Assembly: GCF_900314695.1 (NCBI RefSeq)
Contig: NZ_OMWD01000038.1
Location: 1-13,782 of the forward strand
Source: an uncultured Methanobrevibacter sp.
GTDB lineage: Archaea > Methanobacteriota > Methanobacteria > Methanobacteriales > Methanobacteriaceae
Reading direction: 5' to 3'
Length of the DNA: 13,782 nt
Below, in pieces: positions 6,502 through 12,549 of the stretch (position 1 is the first letter of the stretch; each line of letters opens with the position of its first letter). Both the position numbers and the translations under genes were made by a program. The notes below the pieces were generated by a model, which was not told the DNA's origin, did no database searches, and worked only from the letters and a program-made list of their open reading frames with translations.

Positions 6502-7971
6502 GTGCACTTGTCAAAATCAAGGTATTGCGAAGGAGTTCAGTGTAAAAAGATTTTATGGCTTAATGAACACATGCCGGATAATGCGACTGATAAAGGCAGT
6601 GAAGCTATTCTTGAAACAGGAAGAAAAGTTGGAGAGCTTGCAAAGGGACTTTTCGGTGATTATGATGATGTTGTCTATGATAATGACATTGGCGTGAGAA
6701 TTGAAAAAACCCAAAATCTTTTGAAGGATTGTCCCAATGTCATTACCGAAGCGTCTTTTAGTCATGATGACAATTTCTGCAGTGTCGACATTCTCAAAAA
6801 TGATGCTGACGGCGTGGAAATATATGAAGTGAAAAGCTCCACAGAAATCAAGGACATCTACCTGGATGACGTTGCATACCAGTACTTTGTTTTAACAAGC
6901 GCTGGATTAAATGTCAAAAAAGCAGCCATTGTCTACATTAACAATGAATACGTTAGAGGAAGTGAGCTGGATATGGCTCAGCTATTCAATATCGAGGATG
7001 TAACAGATATTGTCAGCCAAATGCAGGATGAAATCAAAAGCAACATTTCCGCTTTCAATGATTTGGGACAAAGCGAACCGGAAATCGATATAGGGCAGCA
7101 GTGCTTTAATCCCTACCCCTGCCCTTACTGGCAGTACTGCACAAGAAACCTGCCGACCCCCAATGTATTTGACATTGCAGTTATGCAGAGACGCTCCAAA
7201 TTCAAGAAATACTATGATGGTAAGATTTCATTCGAAGATCTCGAAAATGAAAACCTCAACCCCAAATACATGGAACAGATTGACTTCGAGCTTCATGACA
7301 GGGAACCGAAAATAATTAAATCCGCAATAGATGATGTATTGAAGTCTCTAAGCTATCCTTTGTATTTTATCGACTATGAAACCTGCCAGCATGCGATTCC
7401 TGAAATCGAAGGCACAAAACCTTATCAGCAGATTCCTTTCCAGTACTCGCTGCATATCATAGAAAAGAAAGGAGATTCATTAAAGCATAAGGAATTTTTG
7501 GCAGATGCAGATGATGATAATCTGATTAGAAACTTCGCCAAAAGAATGATTGCTGACATGCCGGAAGACGGAAGCGTAATCGTATACAACAAGGCATTTG
7601 AAGCTACACGAAACAAGGAAATAGCTGAGATGTATCCAGAATTCAAGGAGGACATGGAGAGATTCAATGCAAACATGGTTGATTTGATGGTGCCGTTTCG
7701 CGAAAGGAACTATTATACTAAGGAGATGGAAGGCTCATATTCAATCAAAAAGGTTTTGCCTGCATTATTTCCTGATGATCCTGAACTTGATTACAATGAA
7801 TTGTCATTGGTGCATAAGGGCGATGAGGCATCAAATGCATTTTTAAGCTTGAAAAATAAATCACCTGAAGAGCAAAAACCAATAAGAAAAGCACTGCTTG
7901 AATACTGCAGGCTTGACACTTTAGCTATGGTAAAGATTTGGGAAAAATTCAGGCAAGTGTTGTTTGAATAA
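6502..7971 (+). CDS. DUF2779 protein: Cas4/RecB-like Fe-S nuclease domain plus DEDD-type exonuclease-like domain
   Basis: At 489 residues it matches the DUF2779 architecture. Residues 1-220 resemble a Cas4/AddB-like PD-(D/E)XK nuclease: D96 in SVDIL, then E109 and K111 in YEVKSS. An iron-sulfur cluster is suggested by C9 or C14 near the start and C201, C207 and C213 (CFNPYPCPYWQYC) at the end. Residues 285-489 are RNase H-like: YFIDYET with D291/E293, VYNKAFEATRNKE (361-373), D394 in MVDLMVPFR, and YCRLD with Y468 and D472 as in DEDDy exonucleases. The usual ExoII aspartate is not obvious. GSYSIKKVLPALFPD (411-425) is a family hallmark. The start is GTG; AGTGAT, overlapping the SseB stop, serves as its binding site. 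A DNA repair or defence nuclease is likely; the substrate is unknown. A strong terminator follows. Confidence 0.8.
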   Translation: MHLSKSRYCEGVQCKKILWLNEHMPDNATDKGSEAILETGRKVGELAKGLFGDYDDVVYDNDIGVRIEKTQNLLKDCPNVITEASFSHDDNFCSVDILKNDADGVEIYEVKSSTEIKDIYLDDVAYQYFVLTSAGLNVKKAAIVYINNEYVRGSELDMAQLFNIEDVTDIVSQMQDEIKSNISAFNDLGQSEPEIDIGQQCFNPYPCPYWQYCTRNLPTPNVFDIAVMQRRSKFKKYYDGKISFEDLENENLNPKYMEQIDFELHDREPKIIKSAIDDVLKSLSYPLYFIDYETCQHAIPEIEGTKPYQQIPFQYSLHIIEKKGDSLKHKEFLADADDDNLIRNFAKRMIADMPEDGSVIVYNKAFEATRNKEIAEMYPEFKEDMERFNANMVDLMVPFRERNYYTKEMEGSYSIKKVLPALFPDDPELDYNELSLVHKGDEASNAFLSLKNKSPEEQKPIRKALLEYCRLDTLAMVKIWEKFRQVLFE

Positions 7972-8053
7972 ATTAATCCTGTTATGTATTAACCATCTGA
8001 TAAGTTTCATCCATAATAATATCTTCCATTAATTAATCATAATTATTATCATA

Positions 8054-8083
8054 TTAATCTAAAAGATTAAATATATTTTTTTT
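8054..8083 (+). terminator. terminator of the SseB-nuclease operon
   Basis: TTAATCT (8054-8060) and AGATTAA (8064-8070) form a perfect 7-bp stem with loop AAA, followed by ATATA and eight T residues (8076-8083). It lies about 80 bases after the nuclease stop codon and nothing coding lies between. The position and T-run fit termination of the upstream operon. Confidence 0.7.
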
Positions 8084-8177
8084 GTTTGAAATAAGAATAA
8101 TTTAACGAATTGAAAGCAATATTGCACAATTAAATCAATAATAAAAAAATAAAACTAAATGGGAATTTGAAATTGGA

Positions 8178-8214
8178 GATAACTGATATTCAGTAAGATA
8201 TTACTGTAGTTATC
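8178..8214. repeat. two-part hairpin in the intergenic region
   Basis: GATAACT (8178-8184) pairs with AGTTATC (8208-8214), and inside it CAGTAA (8191-8196) pairs with TTACTG (8201-8206) around loop GATA. This gives 13 perfect pairs interrupted by a 6/1 asymmetric internal loop. The stem ends where the first CACTAAA repeat begins. It could be an RNA element or an operator; no T-run follows, so it is not a standard terminator. Confidence 0.5.
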
Positions 8215-8398
8215 ACTAAACAAAAATATGTCCAATGCCACACCATAAACAAAATACAAACACTAAATAGGCCCAATAATTATCGATTTTTCATCACTAA
8301 AAACTCTTTATTTTATATAAAGAAAACACTAAAATAATACGAACAATTCGTATAAAACGTATGAAAAAGTTGCGATACTTATCGTTTCAAGCACTAAA
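8214..8398 (+). repeat. five dispersed CACTAAA direct repeats
   Basis: CACTAAA occurs at 8214, 8261, 8295, 8327 and 8392. Spacings are 47, 34, 32 and 65 bases; the last is about twice the two before it. Copies 1, 4 and 5 follow a small palindrome within 0-7 bases: the hairpin ending at 8214, CTTTAT/ATAAAG at about 8306-8322, and CGATA-CT-TATCG at about 8374-8385. The repeats are too short for a CRISPR. All five lie on one strand in noncoding DNA. They could be binding sites for a protein or a small RNA. Confidence 0.4.
8338..8357 (+). promoter_or_regulatory. palindromic operator fused to a TATA box, copy 1
   Basis: TACGAA (8338-8343), spacer CAA, TTCGTA (8347-8352) is a perfect 6-bp inverted repeat that runs into TATAAAA (8351-8357) and then C. 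The same arrangement recurs at 9019-9038. The overlap of palindrome and TATA box suggests a repressor that competes with TBP. What this copy drives is unclear: within 130 bases downstream there is only a 16-codon frame without a binding site, then a long hairpin. Confidence 0.5.
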
Positions 8399-8436
8399 AC
8401 TACAGTATTAAAATAATTTTCTAATAAAATAAGAAC

Positions 8437-8480
8437 TTAATAATAGGATAGAGTTAAAAATAACTCTAAACCATTATTAA
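8437..8480. repeat. 44-base long imperfect hairpin
   Basis: Outer arms TTAATAAT (8437-8444) and ATTATTAA (8473-8480), then GG/CC, then a perfect 8-bp stem TAGAGTTA (8449-8456) / TAACTCTA (8461-8468) with loop AAAA, give 18 pairs with only a one-base bulge and a 1/2 internal loop. It is the longest stem in the window. No T-run follows on the plus strand. It may be a miniature mobile element, the body of a small RNA, or a protein binding site. Confidence 0.55.
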
Positions 8481-8574
8481 AAATTGGAACCATAAAATGA
8501 ATTCCAACGAATATCCAATAATACTACTTGCCTTTTTTAATATATAAAATTTTGTAAAAAATAAAAAGTAATAC

Positions 8575-8636
8575 TTTATATAATAAAAGTAATAAACAAT
8601 AGTACTCTGGAACAGATAAAAATTTTATATAAAATT
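8575..8636 (+). promoter_or_regulatory. two TATA boxes, the second a 16-bp perfect palindrome
   Basis: TTTATATAA lies at 8575-8583 and a second box sits inside AATTTTAT-ATAAAATT (8621-8636), which is a perfect palindrome. The first box would start transcription near 8605 and give a short leader before the small frame at 8649. The second would start it close to the ATG. Both point rightward to the small frame and the folded region behind it. Confidence 0.4.
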
Positions 8637-8648
8637 AGGAGTCATAGA

Positions 8649-8768
8649 ATGATAAAGCGAATATCCAAAATATTTTATCCTCCTAAGGAAGGTGAGTTGA
8701 TGGTAGAAATGCTTCTTGACTGCATTATTTTTTTAACAGTCACTTATATTCCTACCTATATTGGTTAA
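8649..8768 (+). CDS. possible very small hydrophobic peptide
   Basis: An ATG at 8649, seven bases after AGGAG, opens 39 codons. An internal ATG at 8700, four bases after the strong binding site GGTGAG, gives a 22-residue form. The second start is at least as well supported. The peptide carries a hydrophobic stretch (MLLDCIIFLTVTYI) that could span a membrane, with two acidic residues ahead of it. I recognise no family. Two promoter-like boxes precede it. It may be a small membrane protein, a leader peptide for the folded region that follows, or chance; no similar gene in the window helps to decide. Confidence 0.3.
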   Translation: MIKRISKIFYPPKEGELMVEMLLDCIIFLTVTYIPTYIG

Positions 8769-8831
8769 GAATATACAAGCATTTTTCTGATTGACGATTG
8801 ATAGGAATCAAAGCTAGGTTAACAGTTTTCA

Positions 8832-8945
8832 AGGTGAGGATTCTAAAAAACGAACTTCGATGAAGTGGAATTTTAATTTGTGACATTATTTGAGAAATTG
8901 ATTGAATTAATTAGTGTGGACTACCACTCCACTCTACCATCACCT
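8832..8945 (+). ncRNA. candidate structured RNA
   Basis: AGGTGA (8832-8837) can pair with TCACCT (8940-8945) and close a domain. Inside are a small hairpin ACTTC/GAAGT (8854-8866) and a strong hairpin TAGTGTGGA (8912-8920) / TCCACTCTA (8928-8936) with 8 of 9 pairs and a 7-base loop. AGTGGA (8864-8869) could alternatively pair with TCCACT (8928-8933), so two folds may compete. The region is noncoding, locally richer in G and C than its flanks, and lies downstream of the promoter-like boxes at 8575-8636. It resembles no RNA family I know. Confidence 0.25.
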
Positions 8946-9018
8946 CAAATATATCAAAAAATCATTAACTTAGGAAAAATTTAAATTAAAAAAGCAACAA
9001 TTAATCAATCACATATTT

Positions 9019-9038
9019 TACGAAAAATTCGTATAAAA
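9019..9038 (+). promoter_or_regulatory. palindromic operator fused to a TATA box, copy 2; promoter of the four-cysteine gene
   Basis: TACGAA (9019-9024), spacer AAA, TTCGTA (9028-9033) overlaps TATAAAA (9032-9038) and is followed by C, as in copy 1 at 8338-8357. Transcription would start near 9060, leaving a leader of about 30 bases before the ATG at 9092. This copy therefore has a clear target gene and makes the shared palindrome a likely operator. Confidence 0.6.
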
Positions 9039-9091
9039 CAATACTGTTAATTGAATTTGCCGTATGGTTATATGAATTTAGGAGTGATTCA

Positions 9092-9340
9092 ATGCATGAA
9101 ATTGATGGAATCTCAATAGGTGATGTAAATTATGATAATGTATGCCTGAACTGCCGTCATTGGAGAGTGGAAGTGCAGTTGAAAGGATCCTCAAAGAGTG
9201 TGGTCTGCACAAAGGGTCAGGGTCACACAAATCCGAGTGACACATGTGCAATGTTTTCACCGAACCCCTCCCTTGACAGCGTCCAGAACCCTAATCAATA
9301 TTTTGATAAGAAAAATAAGATAGATGTCTGGAAACTCTGA
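9092..9340 (+). CDS. small four-cysteine, probably metal-binding protein
   Basis: The 82-residue protein carries C18 and C21 (VCLNCRHW), C39 (VVCTKG) and C52 (DTCAMFSP). The pattern CxxC, about 17 residues, C, 12 residues, C plus aromatic is common in small proteins that bind zinc or an iron-sulfur cluster. The C-terminal 25 residues are polar and probably flexible. It has no signal peptide or membrane segment. AGGAGTGAT lies four bases before the ATG and a TATA box with a palindromic operator lies 54 bases upstream, so it looks like a single, regulated gene. No partner is obvious: the next sequence downstream is an adhesin pseudogene. I do not recognise a named family. Confidence 0.7.
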   Translation: MHEIDGISIGDVNYDNVCLNCRHWRVEVQLKGSSKSVVCTKGQGHTNPSDTCAMFSPNPSLDSVQNPNQYFDKKNKIDVWKL

Positions 9341-9354
9341 TTTTTTGGCGATTC

Positions 9355-9750
9355 TTGGACAGAAACCTAAAACATTTGGCAATTGCCTGTATTAAAGCAT
9401 ATACCTTGAAAGATGATGAGGTCATGAGCGGAAACAAAAACATTGCTACAGAATATGCGGGCGGGTCTTACTTCTCAGTTAAAGTCACAACAGCTGATGG
9501 GCATGTGGTCGTAGGTGATAGTGTCAAGTTTAAAATTGATGATAAATCATCCACTGTCAAAACAGACAGCAACGGAATAGCAAAAATCAAAATATCTCAA
9601 ATTCCTAAAAAATACATAATAACAACTTAATATAAATGAAAATTAGTCAAAAACACAGTCACAGTAAAACAAGTCTTAAAAACAAGCAAAGTAACAGTCA
9701 AAAAGACAGCAAAGAAATTTACCTTCAAGGCAACCCTTAAAGTCAGGTAG
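9355..9750 (+). pseudogene. decayed Ig-like adhesin fragment with two in-frame stop codons
   Basis: In one frame the sequence reads as an Ig-like adhesin repeat (GGSYFSVKVTTADGHVVVGD, SVKFKIDD, TDSNGIAKIKISQIPKKYIITT). It is cut by TAA at 9628-9630 and TGA at 9637-9639, then continues (KLVKNTVTVKQVLKTSKVTV, KKTAKKFTFKATLKV) to TAG at 9748-9750. The first 20 or so codons, from a TTG, are not convincing adhesin sequence, and no signal peptide is present. The normal second half of the last repeat is also missing. It is a remnant of the large surface proteins typical of Methanobrevibacter, of the same type as 1211-2491 but a different gene. Confidence 0.75.
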
Positions 9751-9767
9751 TTGATATTTTTCATCTA

Positions 9768-9776
9768 TTTTTTTTT
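9768..9776 (+). terminator. nine-T run after the adhesin remnant
   Basis: Nine consecutive T residues lie 18 bases after the last stop of the adhesin remnant, and eight more occur at about 9822-9830. T-runs alone can terminate archaeal transcription. No hairpin accompanies them. Confidence 0.35.
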
Positions 9777-9832
9777 AATTTTGAGGATATGGCTTATTTA
9801 TAACTTCATATTAGCATTCTATTTTTTTTAAG

Positions 9833-9988
9833 GTATGTTATTGTTCGCAACCATGTCGATTTTACCGCAACATACAGGAAAGTTTTGTTTGCCGATGATG
9901 ATTTTGGTTTTTTTAGGCTATCGGAACGGTTTTGGCATCTGAAAAGTTGACTGATGAGATTTATTTGTATGATGAATCGTCCGCTTAG
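9833..9988 (+). pseudogene. possible frame-broken gene scrap
   Basis: One frame reads RYVIVRNHVDFTATYRKVLF followed by ADDDFGFF; after about 9915 another frame continues AIGTVLASEKLTDEIYLYDE and ends at TAG (9986-9988). Together this would be a fragment of about 50 codons with a frameshift at a T-run. No start, binding site or family is recognisable. It may be the tail of a lost gene or chance. Confidence 0.25.
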
Positions 9989-10379
9989 GCATTGAAACCC
10001 AATATATACTGCAAATCAAAAAATGTAAAAGTTAAAATTATTTTTAAGTAGATTTTTCTAAATCTAATTTATGTCAAAAATTATTTTTTGTGGTCGCATT
10101 ATTTTGCTTGCAGTTTGGGCAAATGCATGGAAAAGATATACATGGCACTAGAAACTTTTATCATATTTTAGCATATGTTAAAAATAATGAGTTGTTGGTG
10201 TGAGGAAAATGATGTTGAAGTTTGCCTTATGGTGATTTGTGATTACAAAATCTAAAATTCCAGTGGGCATAATGAGGGCAAGGATTTGTTGAAAACTCAT
10301 TGATGAATTTTCACTATAGAAAAAAGTTATTAACAACTAACACACAAAATTAAATATGGATTTGGTGAGGTGTAAAAAT
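9989..10379. other. gene-free stretch with small inverted repeats
   Basis: No convincing gene lies here. A 7-bp perfect hairpin TAGATTT-TTCT-AAATCTA spans 10049-10066. An inverted repeat TGAAAACTCAT / ATGAATTTTCA with one mismatch spans 10290-10313, about 65 bases before the next gene, and could be an operator. On the minus strand near 10080-10130 a short frame contains CICPNCK, a possible scrap of a zinc ribbon. No clear TATA box was found for the 10380 operon. Confidence 0.4.
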
Positions 10380-10676
10380 ATGGATTGTCATTTTTGCGGT
10401 GAAAAACTCATTGAAGGGTATCTTAATTGTCCCGGTTGCAGACATCTGGCTTTTGATATTGACTATCTTGAAAATATGGATAAGATGGAAAAGAAATATT
10501 CCAAAACTGGCCTTTTGGAACTGTCAGAGGAAAACTTGACATTTGAAGAGATTGTCACAATTTACACATTCATCGAAAGGGCAGACCATCATTGCGGTGA
10601 GGAATCGCTATTTGATGAATATAGTCAAAACGGAACATTTTCAAATTTGCGCAAAAGATTGGATGAAATGAGGTGA
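10380..10676 (+). CDS. zinc-ribbon protein with DUF6508-like C-terminus
   Basis: I place the start at the ATG at 10380 because GGTGAGGTG lies six bases before it; the in-frame ATG at 10356 lacks a binding site and would add only eight residues. The 98-residue product begins with a zinc ribbon (C3/C6 in CHFCGEK and C17/C20 in CPGC). It continues as a helical domain with TGLLELSEENLTFEEI, FIERADHHCGEESLFDEY and QNGTFSNLRKRLDEM. That layout of helix, charged turn and final G-x(4)-L-R-x-L helix resembles DUF6508, a small family of unknown function. It heads an operon: the next gene starts nine bases after its stop. The zinc ribbon is secure; the DUF6508 link is tentative. Confidence 0.6.
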   Translation: MDCHFCGEKLIEGYLNCPGCRHLAFDIDYLENMDKMEKKYSKTGLLELSEENLTFEEIVTIYTFIERADHHCGEESLFDEYSQNGTFSNLRKRLDEMR

Positions 10677-10685
10677 GGAAATTAA

Positions 10686-11306
10686 ATGAGAGATAGACAT
10701 TTCATGGAAGATGAAAATGAACTGCCTTATCTGGTTAGTGAGACAAGAGATGGCGGACGAAATGGTGGTGTTGCTTCACAAAAAATGGATTTTGATAATG
10801 TTCCTTATACTGTTTTTCCATCACGTATGAGACGCTTAAATCTGAATCAACACCATATAGACAATATAATCAATTCCGTTGAAATCAATGCAAGAAACTG
10901 CATAGTTTCCATGCACAAAAGGGATGATGAAATCATAATGACATTCCTGGTTGAAAATGAATATGTGGCAACTGAATTTAGGCTGCTTTATGATTTGAAT
11001 TTCTCTCAGATTGAATATCTGGGAGGCACCACTTACCATGACAACCTGGAATCCAGGACATGGTTTATAAATGCAGTTAAAAAAATTGAAAAAGAAAACG
11101 GCTACAGGTATGCATTTTGCTTTGGGGGACATGATTTTTCCTTCAGCAATGGAAGACTTGTAGTGAATGGGGATTTCAAAAGCAAGGTGATGTTTGAAAA
11201 GGACGGATGCAGTGATCATTTCGATTATAATATTGATTTTGCCAAAAGAAAACTTGAATTTAACCATGTCTGTCCTTTCCATGAATTTTATGAATTCTTT
11301 TGCTAG
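10686..11306 (+). CDS. hypothetical protein, no recognised family
   Basis: This 206-residue protein follows GGTGAGG, which overlaps the upstream stop and lies eight bases before the ATG. I recognise no family. It has a polar, probably disordered N-terminus (1-40). A mixed alpha/beta body follows with strand-like segments (CIVSMHKRDDEIIMTFLVEN, SQIEYLGG), an amphipathic helix (RTWFINAVKKIEKENGY), a FCFGGHDFSFSNGRLVVNGD region, and a Cys/His/Phe-rich end (HVCPFHEFYEFFC). Cysteines at 72, 145, 175, 196 and 206 and several histidines could bind metal, but no standard motif is seen. It has no membrane segment or signal. It lies between the zinc-ribbon gene and the TPR-HIRAN gene with gaps of 9 and 12 bases, so it is part of that operon. 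Confidence 0.65.
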   Translation: MRDRHFMEDENELPYLVSETRDGGRNGGVASQKMDFDNVPYTVFPSRMRRLNLNQHHIDNIINSVEINARNCIVSMHKRDDEIIMTFLVENEYVATEFRLLYDLNFSQIEYLGGTTYHDNLESRTWFINAVKKIEKENGYRYAFCFGGHDFSFSNGRLVVNGDFKSKVMFEKDGCSDHFDYNIDFAKRKLEFNHVCPFHEFYEFFC

Positions 11307-11318
11307 AAAGGTGATAAA

Positions 11319-12197
11319 ATGTATGAATGGCATATAGGAGACCCGGTGGACTGGGGTGACGGTTTTATGGATGCCCAGAATCAGGGTTATGGAAACGACG
11401 ATGAGGAAGATGATCATTTCCCAGATAAACTAGAATCTGATAAGTATTCAAGAAAGGCATGGGATCTTTGCAACCAACACAAATATGAAGATGCACTTCA
11501 ATATATTAATCTTGCACTGGACATGAATGGCCTGAATGCCGGAAACTGGAACATCAAGGCAATTATCCTAGATTTCATGGGAAGATACAGTGAGGCGGAA
11601 GAATGCTATAACACATCCCTTGGACTGTCCCGCAATAATCTGGTTTGTGACAACAAGGCAAGGATGCTTCGCTATTGGGCAGGCGAACTTATTGAAGAAG
11701 CAAAGAAAAAGCCTGACGGACTTCCCACATTATATGATGCATGGGACATTAACAAAAGGGCAATCGATGCGCTTCCGGGAGATAAAAGCGAAGAAAAGAT
11801 TGGAGATTATTTCAGTCAAAGGGATACGATTGATTTTTACATAGACTATGAAAAGAAATATCAGAAAAATGTCGAAAGTATTAAAAGCCATGACAAATCG
11901 GAGCTTTTCACTATTGCCGGAAGGCATTTTTACACAACAGGCATTAATCCTGTGCCTGGAATGGAATTGAAGCTTGTAAGGGAACCCTACAATGAATTCG
12001 ACCGTGATGCCATTGCGGTATTTGTTGATGATGAAAAGATAGGCTATGTTGCAAACAGTGACTATACGAAATATTATCTGACATCATCTGCGTCCGAAAT
12101 CAAGGACAGGATTCATGGTGTGGCTTCGGCTGAATATGTGCTGTATCTCGAAAGATATGCAGATATACAGTTTGCCATTGGAAGGCTGGTTGGATGA
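11319..12197 (+). CDS. TPR-HIRAN fusion protein
   Basis: At 292 residues, it has an acidic start (1-40, with a DDEEDD stretch), then TPR-like helices at about 42-110 (SRKAWDLCNQHKYEDALQYI, WNIKAIILDFMGRYSEAEEC), and a helical linker to about 190. A C-terminal HIRAN domain follows at about 196-292: FTIAGRHFYTTGI, LKLVREPYNEFDRDAIAVFV, KIGYVANS. HIRAN domains bind single-stranded or 3'-ended DNA in HLTF-type remodellers and are often fused to nucleases or helicases; free-standing TPR-HIRAN fusions are less studied. The motif LVREPYNEFDRDAIAV is a clear family match. GGTGAT lies four bases before the ATG. The gene is the third and last of this operon and may act on DNA together with the two small proteins before it. 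Confidence 0.75.
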   Translation: MYEWHIGDPVDWGDGFMDAQNQGYGNDDEEDDHFPDKLESDKYSRKAWDLCNQHKYEDALQYINLALDMNGLNAGNWNIKAIILDFMGRYSEAEECYNTSLGLSRNNLVCDNKARMLRYWAGELIEEAKKKPDGLPTLYDAWDINKRAIDALPGDKSEEKIGDYFSQRDTIDFYIDYEKKYQKNVESIKSHDKSELFTIAGRHFYTTGINPVPGMELKLVREPYNEFDRDAIAVFVDDEKIGYVANSDYTKYYLTSSASEIKDRIHGVASAEYVLYLERYADIQFAIGRLVG

Positions 12198-12209
12198 ATA
12201 CCAATAATT

Positions 12210-12216
12210 TTTATAT
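12210..12216 (+). promoter_or_regulatory. TATA box of the zinc-ribbon membrane gene
   Basis: TTTATAT lies 60 bases before the ATG at 12277, in a gap of 79 bases after the TPR-HIRAN stop. The leader ends with AGAC/GTCT arms around the binding site GAGGT, followed by six T residues. This weak stem could cover the binding site, though it is short. Confidence 0.4.
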
Positions 12217-12276
12217 GCTTTTAAACAAATCTCTAAACAGTGAAGTATTTATTAGACTTTCGAAGAGGTCTTTTTT

Positions 12277-12525
12277 ATGAAATGTCCAAATTGTAATACA
12301 ATAAATCCAGACAATGCCCAATTCTGCAGAAACTGTGGCATGAATTTGAATGAAACTGATATTCCCGAAGAGGAAATAGTGCATGTTCCTACAGTCGAAA
12401 CCGATGATGACTATCAGAAAGCCAATACGGATTCCGGAAATGATGGAAGACTATCGGACTGGACATCCTGCTGCATTTGTCTGGTGGTCATATTCATTGC
12501 ATTTGCAATATTCAGTTTTCATTAA
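12277..12525 (+). CDS. zinc-ribbon protein with one C-terminal membrane anchor
   Basis: The 82-residue protein has an N-terminal zinc ribbon of the usual CPNC-FCRNCG type (C3, C6, C17, C20), an acidic linker (27-60), and a hydrophobic helix at about 64-80 (SCCICLVVIFIAFAIFSF) that should anchor it in the membrane with the ribbon in the cytoplasm. Two adjacent cysteines at the head of the helix may be modified or buried. This zinc-ribbon plus membrane helix layout is frequent in methanogens and has no known role. GAGGT precedes the ATG by nine bases. The next gene begins 24 bases after its stop, so the two may share a transcript. Confidence 0.75.
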   Translation: MKCPNCNTINPDNAQFCRNCGMNLNETDIPEEEIVHVPTVETDDDYQKANTDSGNDGRLSDWTSCCICLVVIFIAFAIFSFH

Positions 12526-12549
12526 ATCAACGATTAGGGGACAGGTATT

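Noticed and set aside
6494..6697. An overlapping 67-codon frame at the start of the nuclease gene
   Set aside because: It is an alternative frame inside the DUF2779 gene, whose own frame has family motifs from its ninth residue.
8214..8398. CRISPR array
   Set aside because: The repeated unit is only seven bases, spacing is irregular, and no cas genes are near. The Cas4-like domain at 6502 belongs to a DUF2779 protein, not to a CRISPR adaptation module.
8361..8411. A 16-codon frame just after the first palindrome-TATA operator
   Set aside because: It has no ribosome binding site and ends before any recognisable feature; it is too short to support by itself.
8484..8507. TTGGAA / TTCCAA inverted repeat as an NrpR nitrogen operator
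   Set aside because: The known NrpR operator has a shorter spacing between GGAA and TTCC; here the arms are 12 bases apart and no nitrogen gene follows.
10836..11417. A 193-codon minus-strand frame opposite the unrecognised operon gene
   Set aside because: It spans the junction of two well-supported plus-strand genes, lacks a binding site and has the hydrophobic composition typical of an antisense shadow.
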